The notes beneath the pieces are model-generated. The model had not been told where the DNA came from and made no database searches. It saw nothing but the letters and a program-made list of their open reading frames with translations. A stretch of DNA of 64,000 bases from Mycolicibacterium aromaticivorans JS19b1 = JCM 16368 (GTDB lineage: Bacteria; Actinomycetota; Actinomycetes; Mycobacteriales; Mycobacteriaceae): contig NZ_JALN02000001.1 in assembly GCF_000559085.1 (NCBI RefSeq), positions 620,001 through 684,000 of the forward strand. The letters run 5' to 3'. A program made the translations under genes and the position numbers. Each line of letters starts with the position of its first letter. Position 1 is the stretch's first letter. This document shows positions 27,381 through 36,486 of the stretch, piece after piece.

Positions 27381-27531
27381 TAGGGTTAGCTGGCGGCAGG
27401 CCGGTCGCGGCCGACGAGTCGATGCAGCACATCACCAGATCCTCAACCCCGAGGTGGTAGCTCGCGACCGGCACTGCCCACCACATTTTGTGCGCCGAAT
27501 TACCCTTGGCGGCAATCTGATTCGCGGTTCC

Positions 27532-28680
27532 CTAAGAGAACCGGAGAGTCTCGGTGATCACACCGGCGAAGCGCCGCCCCATGCGTTCGTGGGCCTGCGG
27601 GCCGGGGTGTAGCCGGTCAGGAAGCGGAAGTTCGGCGAAGTCCGCGGGACCGTAGAGGTCCTGGCCGTCGACATAGCGCAGGTTGGGGTCGGTGACCGCG
27701 CGGTGGCTGACGATGCGGGCGAGTTCATCACGGATGACGCGCAGCGTCAGCTTGCCCGTCGACACCTCGGTCGGGTTGCCGGTGGCGGCGAATGCCAGTG
27801 TGCCGCCATTGAAGTCGGGGGCCAACGGTCCCGGCGTGTCCTCATGGATGGGACAGTGCACCGCGGAGACCACGACGATCGGCGTGACCGGATGCCCGTC
27901 GCGGATGGTGTCGAGGAAGCCGTGGACGGCCGGGCCGAATGCGCGCAGCCGCATCAGGTCGGCGTTGACGATGTTGATCCCGATCTTGACGCTGATCAGG
28001 TCGGCGGGGATGTCACGCATCGTGCGGGCTGTGAAGGGATCAAGCAGCGCCGCCCCGCCCATTCCGAGATTGATCAGTTCGACGCCGGCGCCACGGGCCG
28101 CCACCGCGGGCCAGGTGCCGGTGGGGTTCCCGGCATTGGAGCCGTGACTGATGGAACTGCCGTGATGCAGCCATACCGGCCGGGTAATCGGGCGAGGTTC
28201 CAACGGGTGGTCGCCGCGCAGTGCGATCAGTTCGGTGATCTCGTTGTGCGGCAACCAGATTTCGACGGACTTGGCCCGGTCCGGCAGGCCGGTGAAGCGA
28301 ATCGTTCCAGGCGGGCCGGCGATGAGCTCCTCGGTGCCGCCGGCGGCATCCTTCATCAGCACGCTGCCGCCGGTCAGGCTGGCCTGCGCCGTCAACTCGC
28401 CGTCGATCAGCAGGTCATAGAGGCCGTCGGGTCGCATGGGCATGCCCACATAGGCGGGCCGGGTGCGCAGCGCGTCCAATTCGATTTCGGTGGATCGGGT
28501 TTCGAATACCAATCGGCAACCGGCCGGCTGGGCTTCCGCCATCGCGAGTTGCGGGTCGGCGCATTGCGCCCGGGCCCAGCCGGGCAGCCGATGTGGCAGC
28601 ACCCCCAAAGACGCGTTTTCGAGCTCGCATGCCCCTCGCACCAGGTCCATTGTGATCGGGGCCTCGAACAGGTTGGGCAT
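27532..28680 (-). CDS. SGNH/GDSL-family hydrolase
   Basis: This 382-residue protein has a beta-rich N-terminal domain (about 1-165) followed by an SGNH hydrolase domain. The catalytic blocks are visible: Ser in HHGSSISHG, Gly in NLGMGG, Asn in KIGIN, and Asp/His in DRLHPGPQAHE near the C-terminus. The layout resembles carbohydrate-esterase-like SGNH enzymes with an N-terminal jelly roll. No signal peptide is seen, so the protein is probably cytosolic. The substrate is unknown. The start is ATG at 28680. Confidence 0.82.
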   Translation of the reverse strand: MPNLFEAPITMDLVRGACELENASLGVLPHRLPGWARAQCADPQLAMAEAQPAGCRLVFETRSTEIELDALRTRPAYVGMPMRPDGLYDLLIDGELTAQASLTGGSVLMKDAAGGTEELIAGPPGTIRFTGLPDRAKSVEIWLPHNEITELIALRGDHPLEPRPITRPVWLHHGSSISHGSNAGNPTGTWPAVAARGAGVELINLGMGGAALLDPFTARTMRDIPADLISVKIGINIVNADLMRLRAFGPAVHGFLDTIRDGHPVTPIVVVSAVHCPIHEDTPGPLAPDFNGGTLAFAATGNPTEVSTGKLTLRVIRDELARIVSHRAVTDPNLRYVDGQDLYGPADFAELPLPDRLHPGPQAHERMGRRFAGVITETLRFS

Positions 28681-28874
28681 TACTCACTTCTCGTTTCTGT
28701 GTCCGCCGAGTGTCGGCTCGGCAAGCCCCAAGGCTATCGAAGCCCGGCATGTTTCCTCTATTCGGCATGTAATGCCTTGCTGGCCAGCATGATCGACGAG
28801 ATATCGGGATATCGCATTAACGGTGTCGTACGTTGGGTACGCCTCTACTCATCGCGGGGCGGAAGGAGCGTCGA

Positions 28875-30158
28875 ATGGCTGAGGTGTCACCCACAGATTC
28901 GGCGACCGGTCACGAGGTCGCAGTCCTCGCCGCGCTACCCACTGTCCGGGACTGGCAAGAGGATTTATATCGCGACCTGCACCGGCATCCGGAACTGTCC
29001 CACCAGGAGCACCGGACCGCCGGCCTGGTCGCCGAGAAGCTACGCGAGACGGGATGCGAGGTTCACGAGGGCATCGGCGGCACCGGCGTTGTAGGCATCA
29101 TCCGGGCCGGTGCCGGCCCGGCGGTGCTGATGCGCGCCGACATGGATGCCTTGCCCGTGGAGGAGGCAACCGGTCTGGCCTACGCCAGCGCGGTGCGTAC
29201 GACTGACTCCGCCGGCAACGAGGTTCCTGTGATGCACGCTTGCGGGCACGACGTTCACGTCACCTGCCTTCTCGGTGCCGCCGCGTTGCTGGCCCAAGCA
29301 ACTGACCAGTGGTGCGGAACGCTCGTCGCGCTGTTCCAGCCGGCCGAAGAAGTCGGTGATGGCGCCCGGCGAATGGTCGAAGATGGCCTGCGCGAGGCTA
29401 TTCCCTCCGTCGATGTCGCCCTGGCGCAGCACGTGCTGCCAGCACCGGCCGGCTTGGTCGCCACGCGTCGAGGTCCGGTGCTGTCGGCAGCCGACAGCAT
29501 GCGGATCACGGTGTTCGGCCGCGGCGCGCACGGTTCCATGCCGCAGGCGGCGGTGGACCCGGTAGTACTCGCGGCAATGATCGTGATCCGCCTGCAGACC
29601 ATCGTTTCTCGAGAAGTTGCTCCGACCGACACCGTCGTCCTGACCGCAGGCAGTATCCGAGCCGGTACGAAGAGCAACGTGATCGGCGATCACGCGGTCC
29701 TCGAACTGAACCTGCGCACCTATGACGAGTCGGTGCGCACCGCAGTGCTCAACGCGATACATCGGATCGTGGTGGCCGAATGCCAGGCGTCCGATTCGCC
29801 CAGGGAACCGGAATTCGAGCTCTACGACTCGTTTCCGCTCACCGTCAACGACGACGAGGTCACCGACCGTGTGAGTGAAGCCTTCACGCGATACTTCGGC
29901 GAACGCCATCGGACCATGCCGCCAGGGTCAGCCAGTGAGGACTTCAGTGACATCCCCACCGCGCTCGGTGTGCCGTACACGTATTGGGGTATCGGCGGCA
30001 CCGACGAGCGGCAATACCGCGCGGCGGCCGACAGCGGACGGGTCGGCCAAGACATCCCGGTCAACCATTCACCGGCGTTCGCTCCGGTCATCCAGCCGAC
30101 CCTGGACACCGGCACCCAGGCGCTCGTCGTGGCTGCGCTGGCCTGGCTGGCCCGCTGA
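28875..30158 (+). CDS. M20-family amidohydrolase (hippurate / N-acyl-amino-acid hydrolase type)
   Basis: This 427-residue metallohydrolase of the M20D group cleaves N-acyl or conjugated amino acids. Metal-binding segments are HRHPELSHQE, MRADMDALPVEE, MHACGHDVHVTCL and LFQPAEEVGDGARRM, plus SEDFSDIP near the end. The start is ATG at 28875, with GGAAGGAG six bases upstream. The 194-base gap before it contains GATATC twice, two bases apart (28800-28805 and 28808-28813), which may be an operator. It ends three bases from the convergent TRIC gene. Confidence 0.88.
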   Translation: MAEVSPTDSATGHEVAVLAALPTVRDWQEDLYRDLHRHPELSHQEHRTAGLVAEKLRETGCEVHEGIGGTGVVGIIRAGAGPAVLMRADMDALPVEEATGLAYASAVRTTDSAGNEVPVMHACGHDVHVTCLLGAAALLAQATDQWCGTLVALFQPAEEVGDGARRMVEDGLREAIPSVDVALAQHVLPAPAGLVATRRGPVLSAADSMRITVFGRGAHGSMPQAAVDPVVLAAMIVIRLQTIVSREVAPTDTVVLTAGSIRAGTKSNVIGDHAVLELNLRTYDESVRTAVLNAIHRIVVAECQASDSPREPEFELYDSFPLTVNDDEVTDRVSEAFTRYFGERHRTMPPGSASEDFSDIPTALGVPYTYWGIGGTDERQYRAAADSGRVGQDIPVNHSPAFAPVIQPTLDTGTQALVVAALAWLAR

Positions 30159-30161
30159 CGC

Positions 30162-30791
30162 TCAGTGCTCGGTGCCGAGCGGCCCTGGCGCGTTGAGCCC
30201 GAACCGAACCCCCAGCATCCGGATGACGAAGCAGACCACCGCGGCCACCAAAGCGGCCGCCAGTCCGTAGCAGTCCAACCGAATGGCGCCGATCGTGATC
30301 GCCGCCGCCGCCAGCGCCGGGATCGCGTACAACTCGCTGCGCAGGACGGTGGGGATCTGCCCGATCAGGACGTCCCGAAGCGTGCCGCCGCCCACCGCGG
30401 TGATCACACCCAGCAGCAACGCTGGTCCGATGCCCAGTCCGAAAGCCGCCGCCTTACTGGTCCCGATGACCGCGAACACACTCAGGCCCATCGCATCGAA
30501 CACCGTGATCGCCGCCTCCAGACGGTTCAGCATCTTGCTGAGCGCGAAGGCCAGCAGGCCACCCGCGACGGCGAGTGCGAAATACCGCCAGTCCCGAAAT
30601 GTGGCAGGCGGAATGTCTCCGATGATCACATCGCGGATCACGCCACCGCCCAGCGCGGTCATCATCCCGAGAGTGACCACACCGACGATGTCCAGGCGCG
30701 CGGCACGCACCGCGGTCAACGCACCGTTGAGCGCAAACACAAACGTGCCGGTCAGATCCAGCGCAAGCCACAACATCGTTTCCGGATTCAC
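30162..30791 (-). CDS. TRIC-type cation channel family protein (UPF0126, YadS-like)
   Basis: This 209-residue membrane protein has seven hydrophobic segments. It is built from two repeats, each with the glycine-rich kinked helix of bacterial TRIC channels: GMMTALGGGVIRDVIIGDIP and GVITAVGGGTLRDVLIGQIP. These form trimeric monovalent cation channels. GTG at 30791 is chosen because ORF extension further upstream would overlap the CopZ-like gene. ATG at 30776 is an alternative. It follows the chaperone gene by 25 bases and may be cotranscribed with it. Confidence 0.85.
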   Translation of the reverse strand: MNPETMLWLALDLTGTFVFALNGALTAVRAARLDIVGVVTLGMMTALGGGVIRDVIIGDIPPATFRDWRYFALAVAGGLLAFALSKMLNRLEAAITVFDAMGLSVFAVIGTSKAAAFGLGIGPALLLGVITAVGGGTLRDVLIGQIPTVLRSELYAIPALAAAAITIGAIRLDCYGLAAALVAAVVCFVIRMLGVRFGLNAPGPLGTEH

Positions 30792-30816
30792 TGAATCATC
30801 TTCGGGCGCTGCGCTT

Positions 30817-31032
30817 TCAGCCGACGACGGTGTAGTCGCCCTCGTCGGCGAGTGCGGCGCGGACCTGCTCGACGCTGACCTCGCCGTCGACCTCGACCCG
30901 CACGACCGATACACCGTCGGGGTCGAGGTCGATGTCGACGGCGCTGACCGCCGGCAGCGCCGTCAGCGCACCGGTGACCACCCGCACACAGCTCTGGCAG
31001 TGCAAGCCGGTGACCTTGAACGTGTGAGACAT
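30817..31032 (-). CDS. CopZ-like heavy-metal-associated (HMA) copper chaperone
   Basis: This 71-residue single HMA domain begins MSHTFKVTGLHCQSC. The Cu(I)-binding CxxC is Cys12 and Cys15, followed by a typical beta-alpha-beta-beta-alpha-beta pattern. Such proteins hand copper to P1B-type ATPases. The ATPase gene lies 22 bases upstream on the same strand, so the two are almost certainly one operon. Confidence 0.92.
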   Translation of the reverse strand: MSHTFKVTGLHCQSCVRVVTGALTALPAVSAVDIDLDPDGVSVVRVEVDGEVSVEQVRAALADEGDYTVVG

Positions 31033-31054
31033 TGTGGGATCTGCCTTCCGGTGG

Positions 31055-33304
31055 CTATCGGGAGTCGAAGTTGCGCAGCCGCAGGCTGTTCGAGACGACG
31101 AAGAACGATGAGAAGGCCATCGCCGCACCGGCGATGAGCGGATTGAGGAATCCGGCGGCGGCGATCGGAATGGCCGCCACGTTGTAGCCGAATGCCCAGA
31201 ACAAGTTGGTCCGAATTGTGCGCATGGTCGCACGGGCCAAGTCAAGCGCCTGCGGGACGATGTCGAGATCGTCACGCACCAGGATGATGTCGGCGGCGCC
31301 GATCGCCACGTCGGTCCCGCGCCCGATGGCCAGACCCAGATCCGCCGATGCCAGTGCGGGTCCGTCGTTGATGCCGTCACCGACCATGGCGACCACCCGA
31401 CCGTGCTCGCGCAGTTGCTCGATGACGTCGACCTTGCCGTCGGGCAGCACCTCGGCGATGACTTCCTCGATGCCGACTGCCGTGGCCACCGCACCCGCGG
31501 CGGCGGCGTTGTCGCCGGTGAGCAGCACTGTGCGCAGCCCACGACGGTGCAGCGCGGCCACCGCGTCGGCGGCCGATTCCTTGACCGCATCGGCCACCGC
31601 GACGGCACCGCACACCCGTCCGTCGACGGCAACGAATACGACTGTCTCGCCACGAGATTCACCGCGACGCCGCGCCGACTGCACCGGCTCGGGGATCTCG
31701 GCCTGCCCGGCGACCCACGACGGGCGGCCCACCGTCACGTGGTGCCCGGACACCGTCCCGACCACCCCGCGGCCGGGGTGGGCACGGAAGTCCTCCACCG
31801 GGCGGCGATCGTCGGTGGCGGTCGTGATGGCCACCGCGACAGCATGTTCGGAGGCCACCTCGACCGCCGCGGCGAGCGCGAGAATCTCCTCGGATTGCGC
31901 GCCGTCGGCGACCGTCACTTCGGTGACCGCCAGATGACCGGTGGTCAGCGTGCCGGTCTTGTCGAACACCACGGTGTCCACTGCGCGGATGGCCTCGAGC
32001 GCACGGTAACCCTTGAGGAAGATGCCGAGCTGCGCGCCGCGTCCCGAGGCCACCATCATCGCGGTCGGTGTGGCCAGCCCCAGCGCACAGGGACACGCGA
32101 TCACCAACACCGCCAGCGCCGCCGAGAACACCTGATCGCCTTCGGCCCCGGCCAGCCACCACCCCGTCGCCGTCAGCGCCGCGATCAGGAACACCACCGG
32201 CACGAACACGCCGGCGATTCGGTCGGCCAGGCGTTGCGCATCGGCCTTCTGTGCTTGCGCTTCTTCGACCAGCCGCACCATCCCGGCGAACTGGGTGTCG
32301 GCACCCACGGCAGCCGCCTCGACGATCAGCCGGCCGTCGAGCACCACCGTTCCGCCGACCACCGGGCCACCGGGATGGGCACGCGACGGCTTGGCTTCGC
32401 CCGTCATCGCGCTCATGTCTATGGCGGCGTCACCCTCGATCACCAACCCGTCAGCGGCGATCGTCTCGCCGGGGCGCACCACGAATTTCTGCTGCTCTTT
32501 GAGTTCGTCAGCAGGCAGAACCATTTCGCCGCCGTCGGCCAGCAGCACCGTCACGTTCTTGGCGCTCAGCGCAGCCAGCGCGCGCAACGCGCTGCCGGCC
32601 CGCGACTTCGCCCGGGCCTCGAGGTAGCGACCGGCCAGGATGAAGACGGTGACGCCGGCGGCCACCTCCAGATAGATCGAATCGCTGCTCAGCAGCGCCT
32701 GCCAGATGCCGTCACTGCGCCGGTCGCGATGCCCGATGAAGATCGTGTACAGCGACCACAGCGTGGCCGCGGTGACCCCGACCGAGATCAGCGTCTCCAT
32801 CGAGGCGGTGCCGTGGCGGGCGTTGCGCAGGGCGACCCGGTGGAACGGCCAGGCCGCCCAGGTGACGATCGGCGCCGCCAGCGCGGTGAGCAGCCAACCC
32901 CAGCCGGTGAACCGGGTGCTGGGCACGACCGCGAACATCACCGACAGATCAGCCAGCGGCACGAACAGCACGGCGGCGATCGCCAGCCGCCGCAGCAGGG
33001 TGCGGGCCAGCTTGTCGTCGGGGTCCGCCGTCTCGGCGGTCGAGGCGGACCGGGGGGCGGCGTCGTATCCGGCCTTGCGAATCACCTCGCACAGGTCCTC
33101 GACGGCCACCGAGTCGGGGGCATCGACGCTGGCCACCCGGGTGGCGTAGTTGACCGAGGCGCGCACGCCGTCGACCTTGTTGAGCTTGGTCTCGACCCGG
33201 GCCGCGCACGCCGCGCAGGACATCCCGGAGACGTCGAGTTCGACCCTGTGCGCGGCGCCGGACACGTCCGCAGCGGCCGAACCGCCCACGACCGATACCG
33301 TCAT
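31055..33304 (-). CDS. ctpB: Copper-translocating P1B-type ATPase (CtpA/CtpB-like)
   Basis: This 749-residue protein has an N-terminal HMA domain with MSCAAC (Cys30, Cys33), eight membrane segments, the TGEA loop (301-304), the membrane metal motif CPC (404-406), the phosphorylation site DKTGT (448-452) and GDGIND. The last helices carry YN and [13 protein letters not shown], as in Cu(I) pumps. Length fits M. tuberculosis CtpB (about 752) or CtpA (about 761), and the choice between them is uncertain. It is divergent from sigC. GGAGAG precedes the ATG at 33304. Confidence 0.93.
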   Translation of the reverse strand: MTVSVVGGSAAADVSGAAHRVELDVSGMSCAACAARVETKLNKVDGVRASVNYATRVASVDAPDSVAVEDLCEVIRKAGYDAAPRSASTAETADPDDKLARTLLRRLAIAAVLFVPLADLSVMFAVVPSTRFTGWGWLLTALAAPIVTWAAWPFHRVALRNARHGTASMETLISVGVTAATLWSLYTIFIGHRDRRSDGIWQALLSSDSIYLEVAAGVTVFILAGRYLEARAKSRAGSALRALAALSAKNVTVLLADGGEMVLPADELKEQQKFVVRPGETIAADGLVIEGDAAIDMSAMTGEAKPSRAHPGGPVVGGTVVLDGRLIVEAAAVGADTQFAGMVRLVEEAQAQKADAQRLADRIAGVFVPVVFLIAALTATGWWLAGAEGDQVFSAALAVLVIACPCALGLATPTAMMVASGRGAQLGIFLKGYRALEAIRAVDTVVFDKTGTLTTGHLAVTEVTVADGAQSEEILALAAAVEVASEHAVAVAITTATDDRRPVEDFRAHPGRGVVGTVSGHHVTVGRPSWVAGQAEIPEPVQSARRRGESRGETVVFVAVDGRVCGAVAVADAVKESAADAVAALHRRGLRTVLLTGDNAAAAGAVATAVGIEEVIAEVLPDGKVDVIEQLREHGRVVAMVGDGINDGPALASADLGLAIGRGTDVAIGAADIILVRDDLDIVPQALDLARATMRTIRTNLFWAFGYNVAAIPIAAAGFLNPLIAGAAMAFSSFFVVSNSLRLRNFDSR

Positions 33305-33365
33305 CGCTCTCCTTGGCTGTGTTGCGGACCCGAGGGATGAGTCGGCTGCAGTGGCCGTCGGGTTC

Positions 33366-33402
33366 CCCGGCCTCCCAAAATACGCGCCTGCAAGAGGCCG
33401 GG
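33366..33402. promoter_or_regulatory. Inverted repeat between ctpB and sigC
   Basis: CCCGGCCTC (33366-33374) and GAGGCCGGG (33394-33402) are perfect 9-base arms around a 19-base spacer. The spacer contains TATTTT on the minus strand (33382-33377), a candidate ctpB -10 box. Confidence 0.45.
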
Positions 33403-33426
33403 AATGTGCCGGTCATGGCGATCCCC

Positions 33427-33432
33427 TAGTCT
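33427..33432 (+). promoter_or_regulatory. Putative -10 box (TAGTCT) of sigC
   Basis: TAGTCT ends eight bases before the GTG at 33441. A housekeeping-type promoter with almost no leader is predicted. Confidence 0.45.
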
Positions 33433-33440
33433 CACTGAGC

Positions 33441-33992
33441 GTGGCCGAACGCGACGACGACCCCGTGACTGCGCTGGCCCTGGCCGCGGGCCGGGGCGAC
33501 GCGGCCGCACTCGAGGCGTTCATCAAGGCCACCCAGCGCGACGTGTGGCGTGTGGTCGCCTTCCTCGGTGATCCCGGTCACGCCGACGACCTGACGCAGG
33601 AGACGTTCCTGCGGGCGTTGGGCGCACTCCCGCGGTTCTCCGGTCGGTCCTCGGCCCGGACCTGGCTGCTGTCGATCGCCCGCCGCGTCGTCGTCGACCA
33701 GATCCGCCGCAATCAGGCACGACCGCGCACGACCTCCGCGGTCGATCTGGAGCAGGTGCTCGACTCCCGGCGCAGCGCCGGCCGGTTCGAGGACATCACC
33801 GAGATCAGGATGCTGCTCGACGGCTTGGACACCGACCGCCGCAACGCGCTGATGCTGACCCAGGTCCTGGGGTTGTCCTACACCGAAGCTGCCGAGGTCT
33901 GCGGATGCCCGGTGGGCACCATCCGCTCCCGGGTGGCGCGAGCGCGCGAGGATCTCCTCACCGCCGCCGGGCGCGACGATCAGGTCGGCTGA
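33441..33992 (+). CDS. sigC: ECF-type RNA polymerase sigma factor SigC
   Basis: This 183-residue sigma factor has only regions 2 and 4. Near-diagnostic SigC segments are [48 protein letters not shown] and [17 protein letters not shown], all close to M. tuberculosis SigC as I recall it (about 185 residues). In M. tuberculosis SigC has been linked to copper acquisition genes and ctpB. Here it is divergent from a copper ATPase operon, 136 bases apart. GTG 33441 is chosen from the SigC N-terminus ([12 protein letters not shown]) and the nearby -10 box. Its 3' end overlaps the frameshifted tail of the next gene. Confidence 0.92.
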   Translation: MAERDDDPVTALALAAGRGDAAALEAFIKATQRDVWRVVAFLGDPGHADDLTQETFLRALGALPRFSGRSSARTWLLSIARRVVVDQIRRNQARPRTTSAVDLEQVLDSRRSAGRFEDITEIRMLLDGLDTDRRNALMLTQVLGLSYTEAAEVCGCPVGTIRSRVARAREDLLTAAGRDDQVG

Positions 33993-34896
33993 GAGACCCG
34001 ACGCCCGCGACGATTGTGTGTCGCTGGACAACTGTTGCGCTCTTCAATCCCCCGCCGCCTTGGTCGCCGTCACCACCAGATACTCGGCCGCATACGCGGC
34101 GTGTCCGGCGATCCGACTGATTCCACTGCTCGAGGAACGCCAGGAAGTCACGGTCGAGCTTCGCCACCTGGTCGGGGCGCTCCGCGTTGAAGCTGTACAC
34201 AGCGATCGTCGGTCCATAGTTGCGTTTCCAGTATTCCCGGAAGTCCAGAGGGCTGGGGCTGTGCACCATCTGAACCGACCGCCGCGCCATGGTGAGGTCG
34301 GTGACGTTGTCGCCGAACAACTCTCGTACATGGTCCTCGTCGCCCCACAGCGGCGCGGGCGAAGCACCCGGGGCTGGCGGCGCGGCATAGGGCTTCATGG
34401 TGGCGAACAACTGCCCGATGAAGCCCTGCGGCGTCCAGTTGATCATCCCGATGGTCCCACCCGGCCGGCACACCCGCACCAGCTCGTCGGCGGCCGCCTG
34501 GTGATGCGGGGCGAACATGGCGCCCAGGCAGGACAGGACGACATCGAAGTGGTTGTCGGCGAACGGAAGTGCCTCGGCGTCGGCCTCCACCCACTCCAAC
34601 TCGACACCACGGCCGGCGGCGATCCGGCGGCCGGCGTCGAAGAGCTCCGGAGTGAGGTCGCTGGCGGTCACTCGCGCGCCGGCTTCAGCGGCCGGGATCG
34701 AGGCGTTGCCGGCGCCGGCGGCCACGTCCAGAACCACGTGGTCGGGCCGGATGCCGACAGCGTCGACGAGTTGCGGTCCGAGTTGGGCCACCAACTCGGC
34801 TGCCACCGTCGGGTAGTCACCGGACGCCCACAGGGCACGATGCTTGGCCTTCAGCGCGCGATCGGCGGAGTCATCGTGTCGCGGTCCGGTGCCCAT
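33958..34896 (-). CDS. Class I SAM-dependent methyltransferase with C-terminal frameshift
   Basis: The frame encodes 312 residues: a Rossmann methyltransferase with motif [18 protein letters not shown] (near 60), [16 protein letters not shown] and the post-motif [16 protein letters not shown]. After FLEQWNQSD (about 34112) the frame becomes Arg/Gly-rich nonsense that runs 35 bases into the sigC 3' end. The neighbouring frame at that point reads [21 protein letters not shown] and stops at 34044, the expected family C-terminus. One extra base near 34105-34113 therefore explains the tail. The true gene was probably 34044-34896. Activity may survive, since only the last 20 residues are changed. 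Confidence 0.8.
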   Translation of the reverse strand: MGTGPRHDDSADRALKAKHRALWASGDYPTVAAELVAQLGPQLVDAVGIRPDHVVLDVAAGAGNASIPAAEAGARVTASDLTPELFDAGRRIAAGRGVELEWVEADAEALPFADNHFDVVLSCLGAMFAPHHQAAADELVRVCRPGGTIGMINWTPQGFIGQLFATMKPYAAPPAPGASPAPLWGDEDHVRELFGDNVTDLTMARRSVQMVHSPSPLDFREYWKRNYGPTIAVYSFNAERPDQVAKLDRDFLAFLEQWNQSDRRTRRVCGRVSGGDGDQGGGGLKSATVVQRHTIVAGVGSLSRPDRRARRR

Positions 34897-34984
34897 TCCA
34901 GATCTCCTTCACAACGGCCTTGCGCCCAGGATGCGCGCATGCGTTGAAGCGCAAGCAGAAATGGCGATAAAGCCGAGGGGACAC

Positions 34985-35707
34985 TCAGTCCAGGAAGCCG
35001 TGCAGCAGGGCGGCCGACCCGGCGACGTGGGCCTGCATCGCCGCTCCGGCTGCATCCGGATCGCCGGCGAGGATGGCGATGACGATGGCCTCGTGCTGTT
35101 CGTCGGAGTGCGCAATATTGCGCCGCAGCAAGGGAATCTGATCCAACAACGCATTCAGCCGCATCCGGTTCTCGGCCACCAGCGGCACCAGTGATGCCGA
35201 TCCGGCGGCTTCCGCGATCGCCAGATGCAGCCGGGAGTCCAGCCGCCGATAGTCCTCGGCGCATGAGCAGCGCACATCTGTCAGCCGAGACCACAACCCC
35301 TCCCGCTCGGCCGCGGTCAGCGTTCGGGTCGCGGCCATCCTGGCGGCGCCGACTTCGAGGATCTCGCGCAGCCGCAGCGCGTCGTCGATGTCGGCGCGGC
35401 TGAACCGCACCCGGCCCTCGGTGGGGGCCGGTAGCGACTCGGCCAGGAAGGTGCCGCCATAGCGGCCACGCCGCGACACCAGATAACCGGCGTCGGCCAG
35501 GGACTTGATCGCCTCCCGGACGGTGTCACGGCTGACGCCGAGCCGGGTGGCGAGCTCCCGTTCCGGGGGCAGCGAATCGCCAGGGGTGAGCACACCGAGC
35601 TTGATGGTCTGCAGCAGCCGGCCGACGGTGTCCTCGAAAGCGTTGCCCAGGCGCACCGGACGCAGCAGTGCCTCGTGGGCCTGCTGCGGTTCCGGATCGG
35701 CCACCAT
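34985..35707 (-). CDS. GntR-family (FadR subfamily) transcriptional regulator
   Basis: This 240-residue regulator has an N-terminal winged helix (PGDSLPPERELATRLGVSRDTVREAI, about residues 43-68). An all-helical FCD effector domain follows, whose metal/ligand residues include the Asp-x-x-x-His pattern in RRLDSRLHLAIAEAAG. FadR-type proteins usually bind an organic acid. It lies at the end of the glnA4-to-SDR gene set, five bases after the SDR stop, and probably controls it. ATG 35707 is used, with GTG 35704 an alternative. Confidence 0.87.
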   Translation of the reverse strand: MVADPEPQQAHEALLRPVRLGNAFEDTVGRLLQTIKLGVLTPGDSLPPERELATRLGVSRDTVREAIKSLADAGYLVSRRGRYGGTFLAESLPAPTEGRVRFSRADIDDALRLREILEVGAARMAATRTLTAAEREGLWSRLTDVRCSCAEDYRRLDSRLHLAIAEAAGSASLVPLVAENRMRLNALLDQIPLLRRNIAHSDEQHEAIVIAILAGDPDAAGAAMQAHVAGSAALLHGFLD

Positions 35708-35712
35708 GACGT

Positions 35713-36486
35713 TTACAGCGGGGTGACGTAGTGGCCGGTGATGCCCCCGTCGACCAGGAAGCTCGACCCGGTGATGAACGACGAGTCGTCGCTCGCCAGG
35801 AACGCCACCGCGGCGGCCAGCTCCTCCGGCTCGGCGAACCGGCCCATCGGCACGTGCACCAGTCGGCGGGCGGCCCGCTCGGGATCCTTGGCGAACAGCT
35901 CCCGCAACAACGGCGTGTTCACCGGGCCGGGGCACAGCGCATTGACCCGAATTCCCTGGCGCGCGTATTGGATTCCGAGTTCACGCGACATCGCCAGCAC
36001 GCCGCCCTTGGACGCGGTGTAAGAGATCTGGGACGTGGCCGAACCGTTGACCGCCACGAACGAGGCGGTGTTGATGATCGAGCCACGCTGTGCGGGCACC
36101 ATGTGCCGCAGCGCGGCCTTGCAGCAGAAGAAGACCGACTTCAAGTTGACGTCCTGCACCCGGTCCCAGGCGTCGATGCCGGTGTTCTCGATGAGGTCGT
36201 CGTCGGGCGGGCTGATACCCGCGTTGTTGAACGCGATATCGACGCCGCCGTGCAGCTCGAAAGCGGTGTCGAACAACCTGTCCACCGCGACCTGATCGGA
36301 GACGTCGACCTGGACGAACGTCACGTTCAAGTCGTTGGCCACGGTCTTGCCGGTTGACTCGTCGAGATCCCCGATGACGACGATCGCGCCTTCGTCCCGC
36401 ATCCGTTTGACGGCTGCGAGTCCGATACCGCTCGCCCCACCCGTGACGACGGCGACCTTGTCCTTGAGTCGCTGGGACAGATCCAT
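35713..36486 (-). CDS. Short-chain dehydrogenase/reductase
   Basis: This 257-residue classical SDR has the NAD(P) motif TGGASGIG at residues 15-22, NNAG, and the active-site Ser and Tyr-x-x-x-Lys in YTASKGG. An Asp after beta-2 (IGDLDEST) suggests NAD preference. Names such as FabG or 3-oxoacyl reductase for this family are not informative. Immediate adjacency to the aldehyde dehydrogenase gene (stop and start abut at 36486/36487) suggests it makes that enzyme's aldehyde substrate from an alcohol. It corresponds to Rv2857c. Confidence 0.88.
   Translation of the reverse strand: MDLSQRLKDKVAVVTGGASGIGLAAVKRMRDEGAIVVIGDLDESTGKTVANDLNVTFVQVDVSDQVAVDRLFDTAFELHGGVDIAFNNAGISPPDDDLIENTGIDAWDRVQDVNLKSVFFCCKAALRHMVPAQRGSIINTASFVAVNGSATSQISYTASKGGVLAMSRELGIQYARQGIRVNALCPGPVNTPLLRELFAKDPERAARRLVHVPMGRFAEPEELAAAVAFLASDDSSFITGSSFLVDGGITGHYVTPL

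Noticed and set aside
27381..27531. Gene remnant between the sodA pseudogene and the SGNH hydrolase
   Set aside because: A short frame (VDAAHHQILNPEVVARD) can be read on the plus strand, but I recognise no family and it lacks a credible start.
31403..33340. 645-residue plus-strand frame opposite the copper ATPase
   Set aside because: Antisense shadow; all P1B-ATPase motifs are on the minus strand.
33305..33440. SigC-type promoter for ctpB
   Set aside because: I looked for an SSSAAT / CGTSSS pair on the minus strand and found no convincing match at the right spacing.
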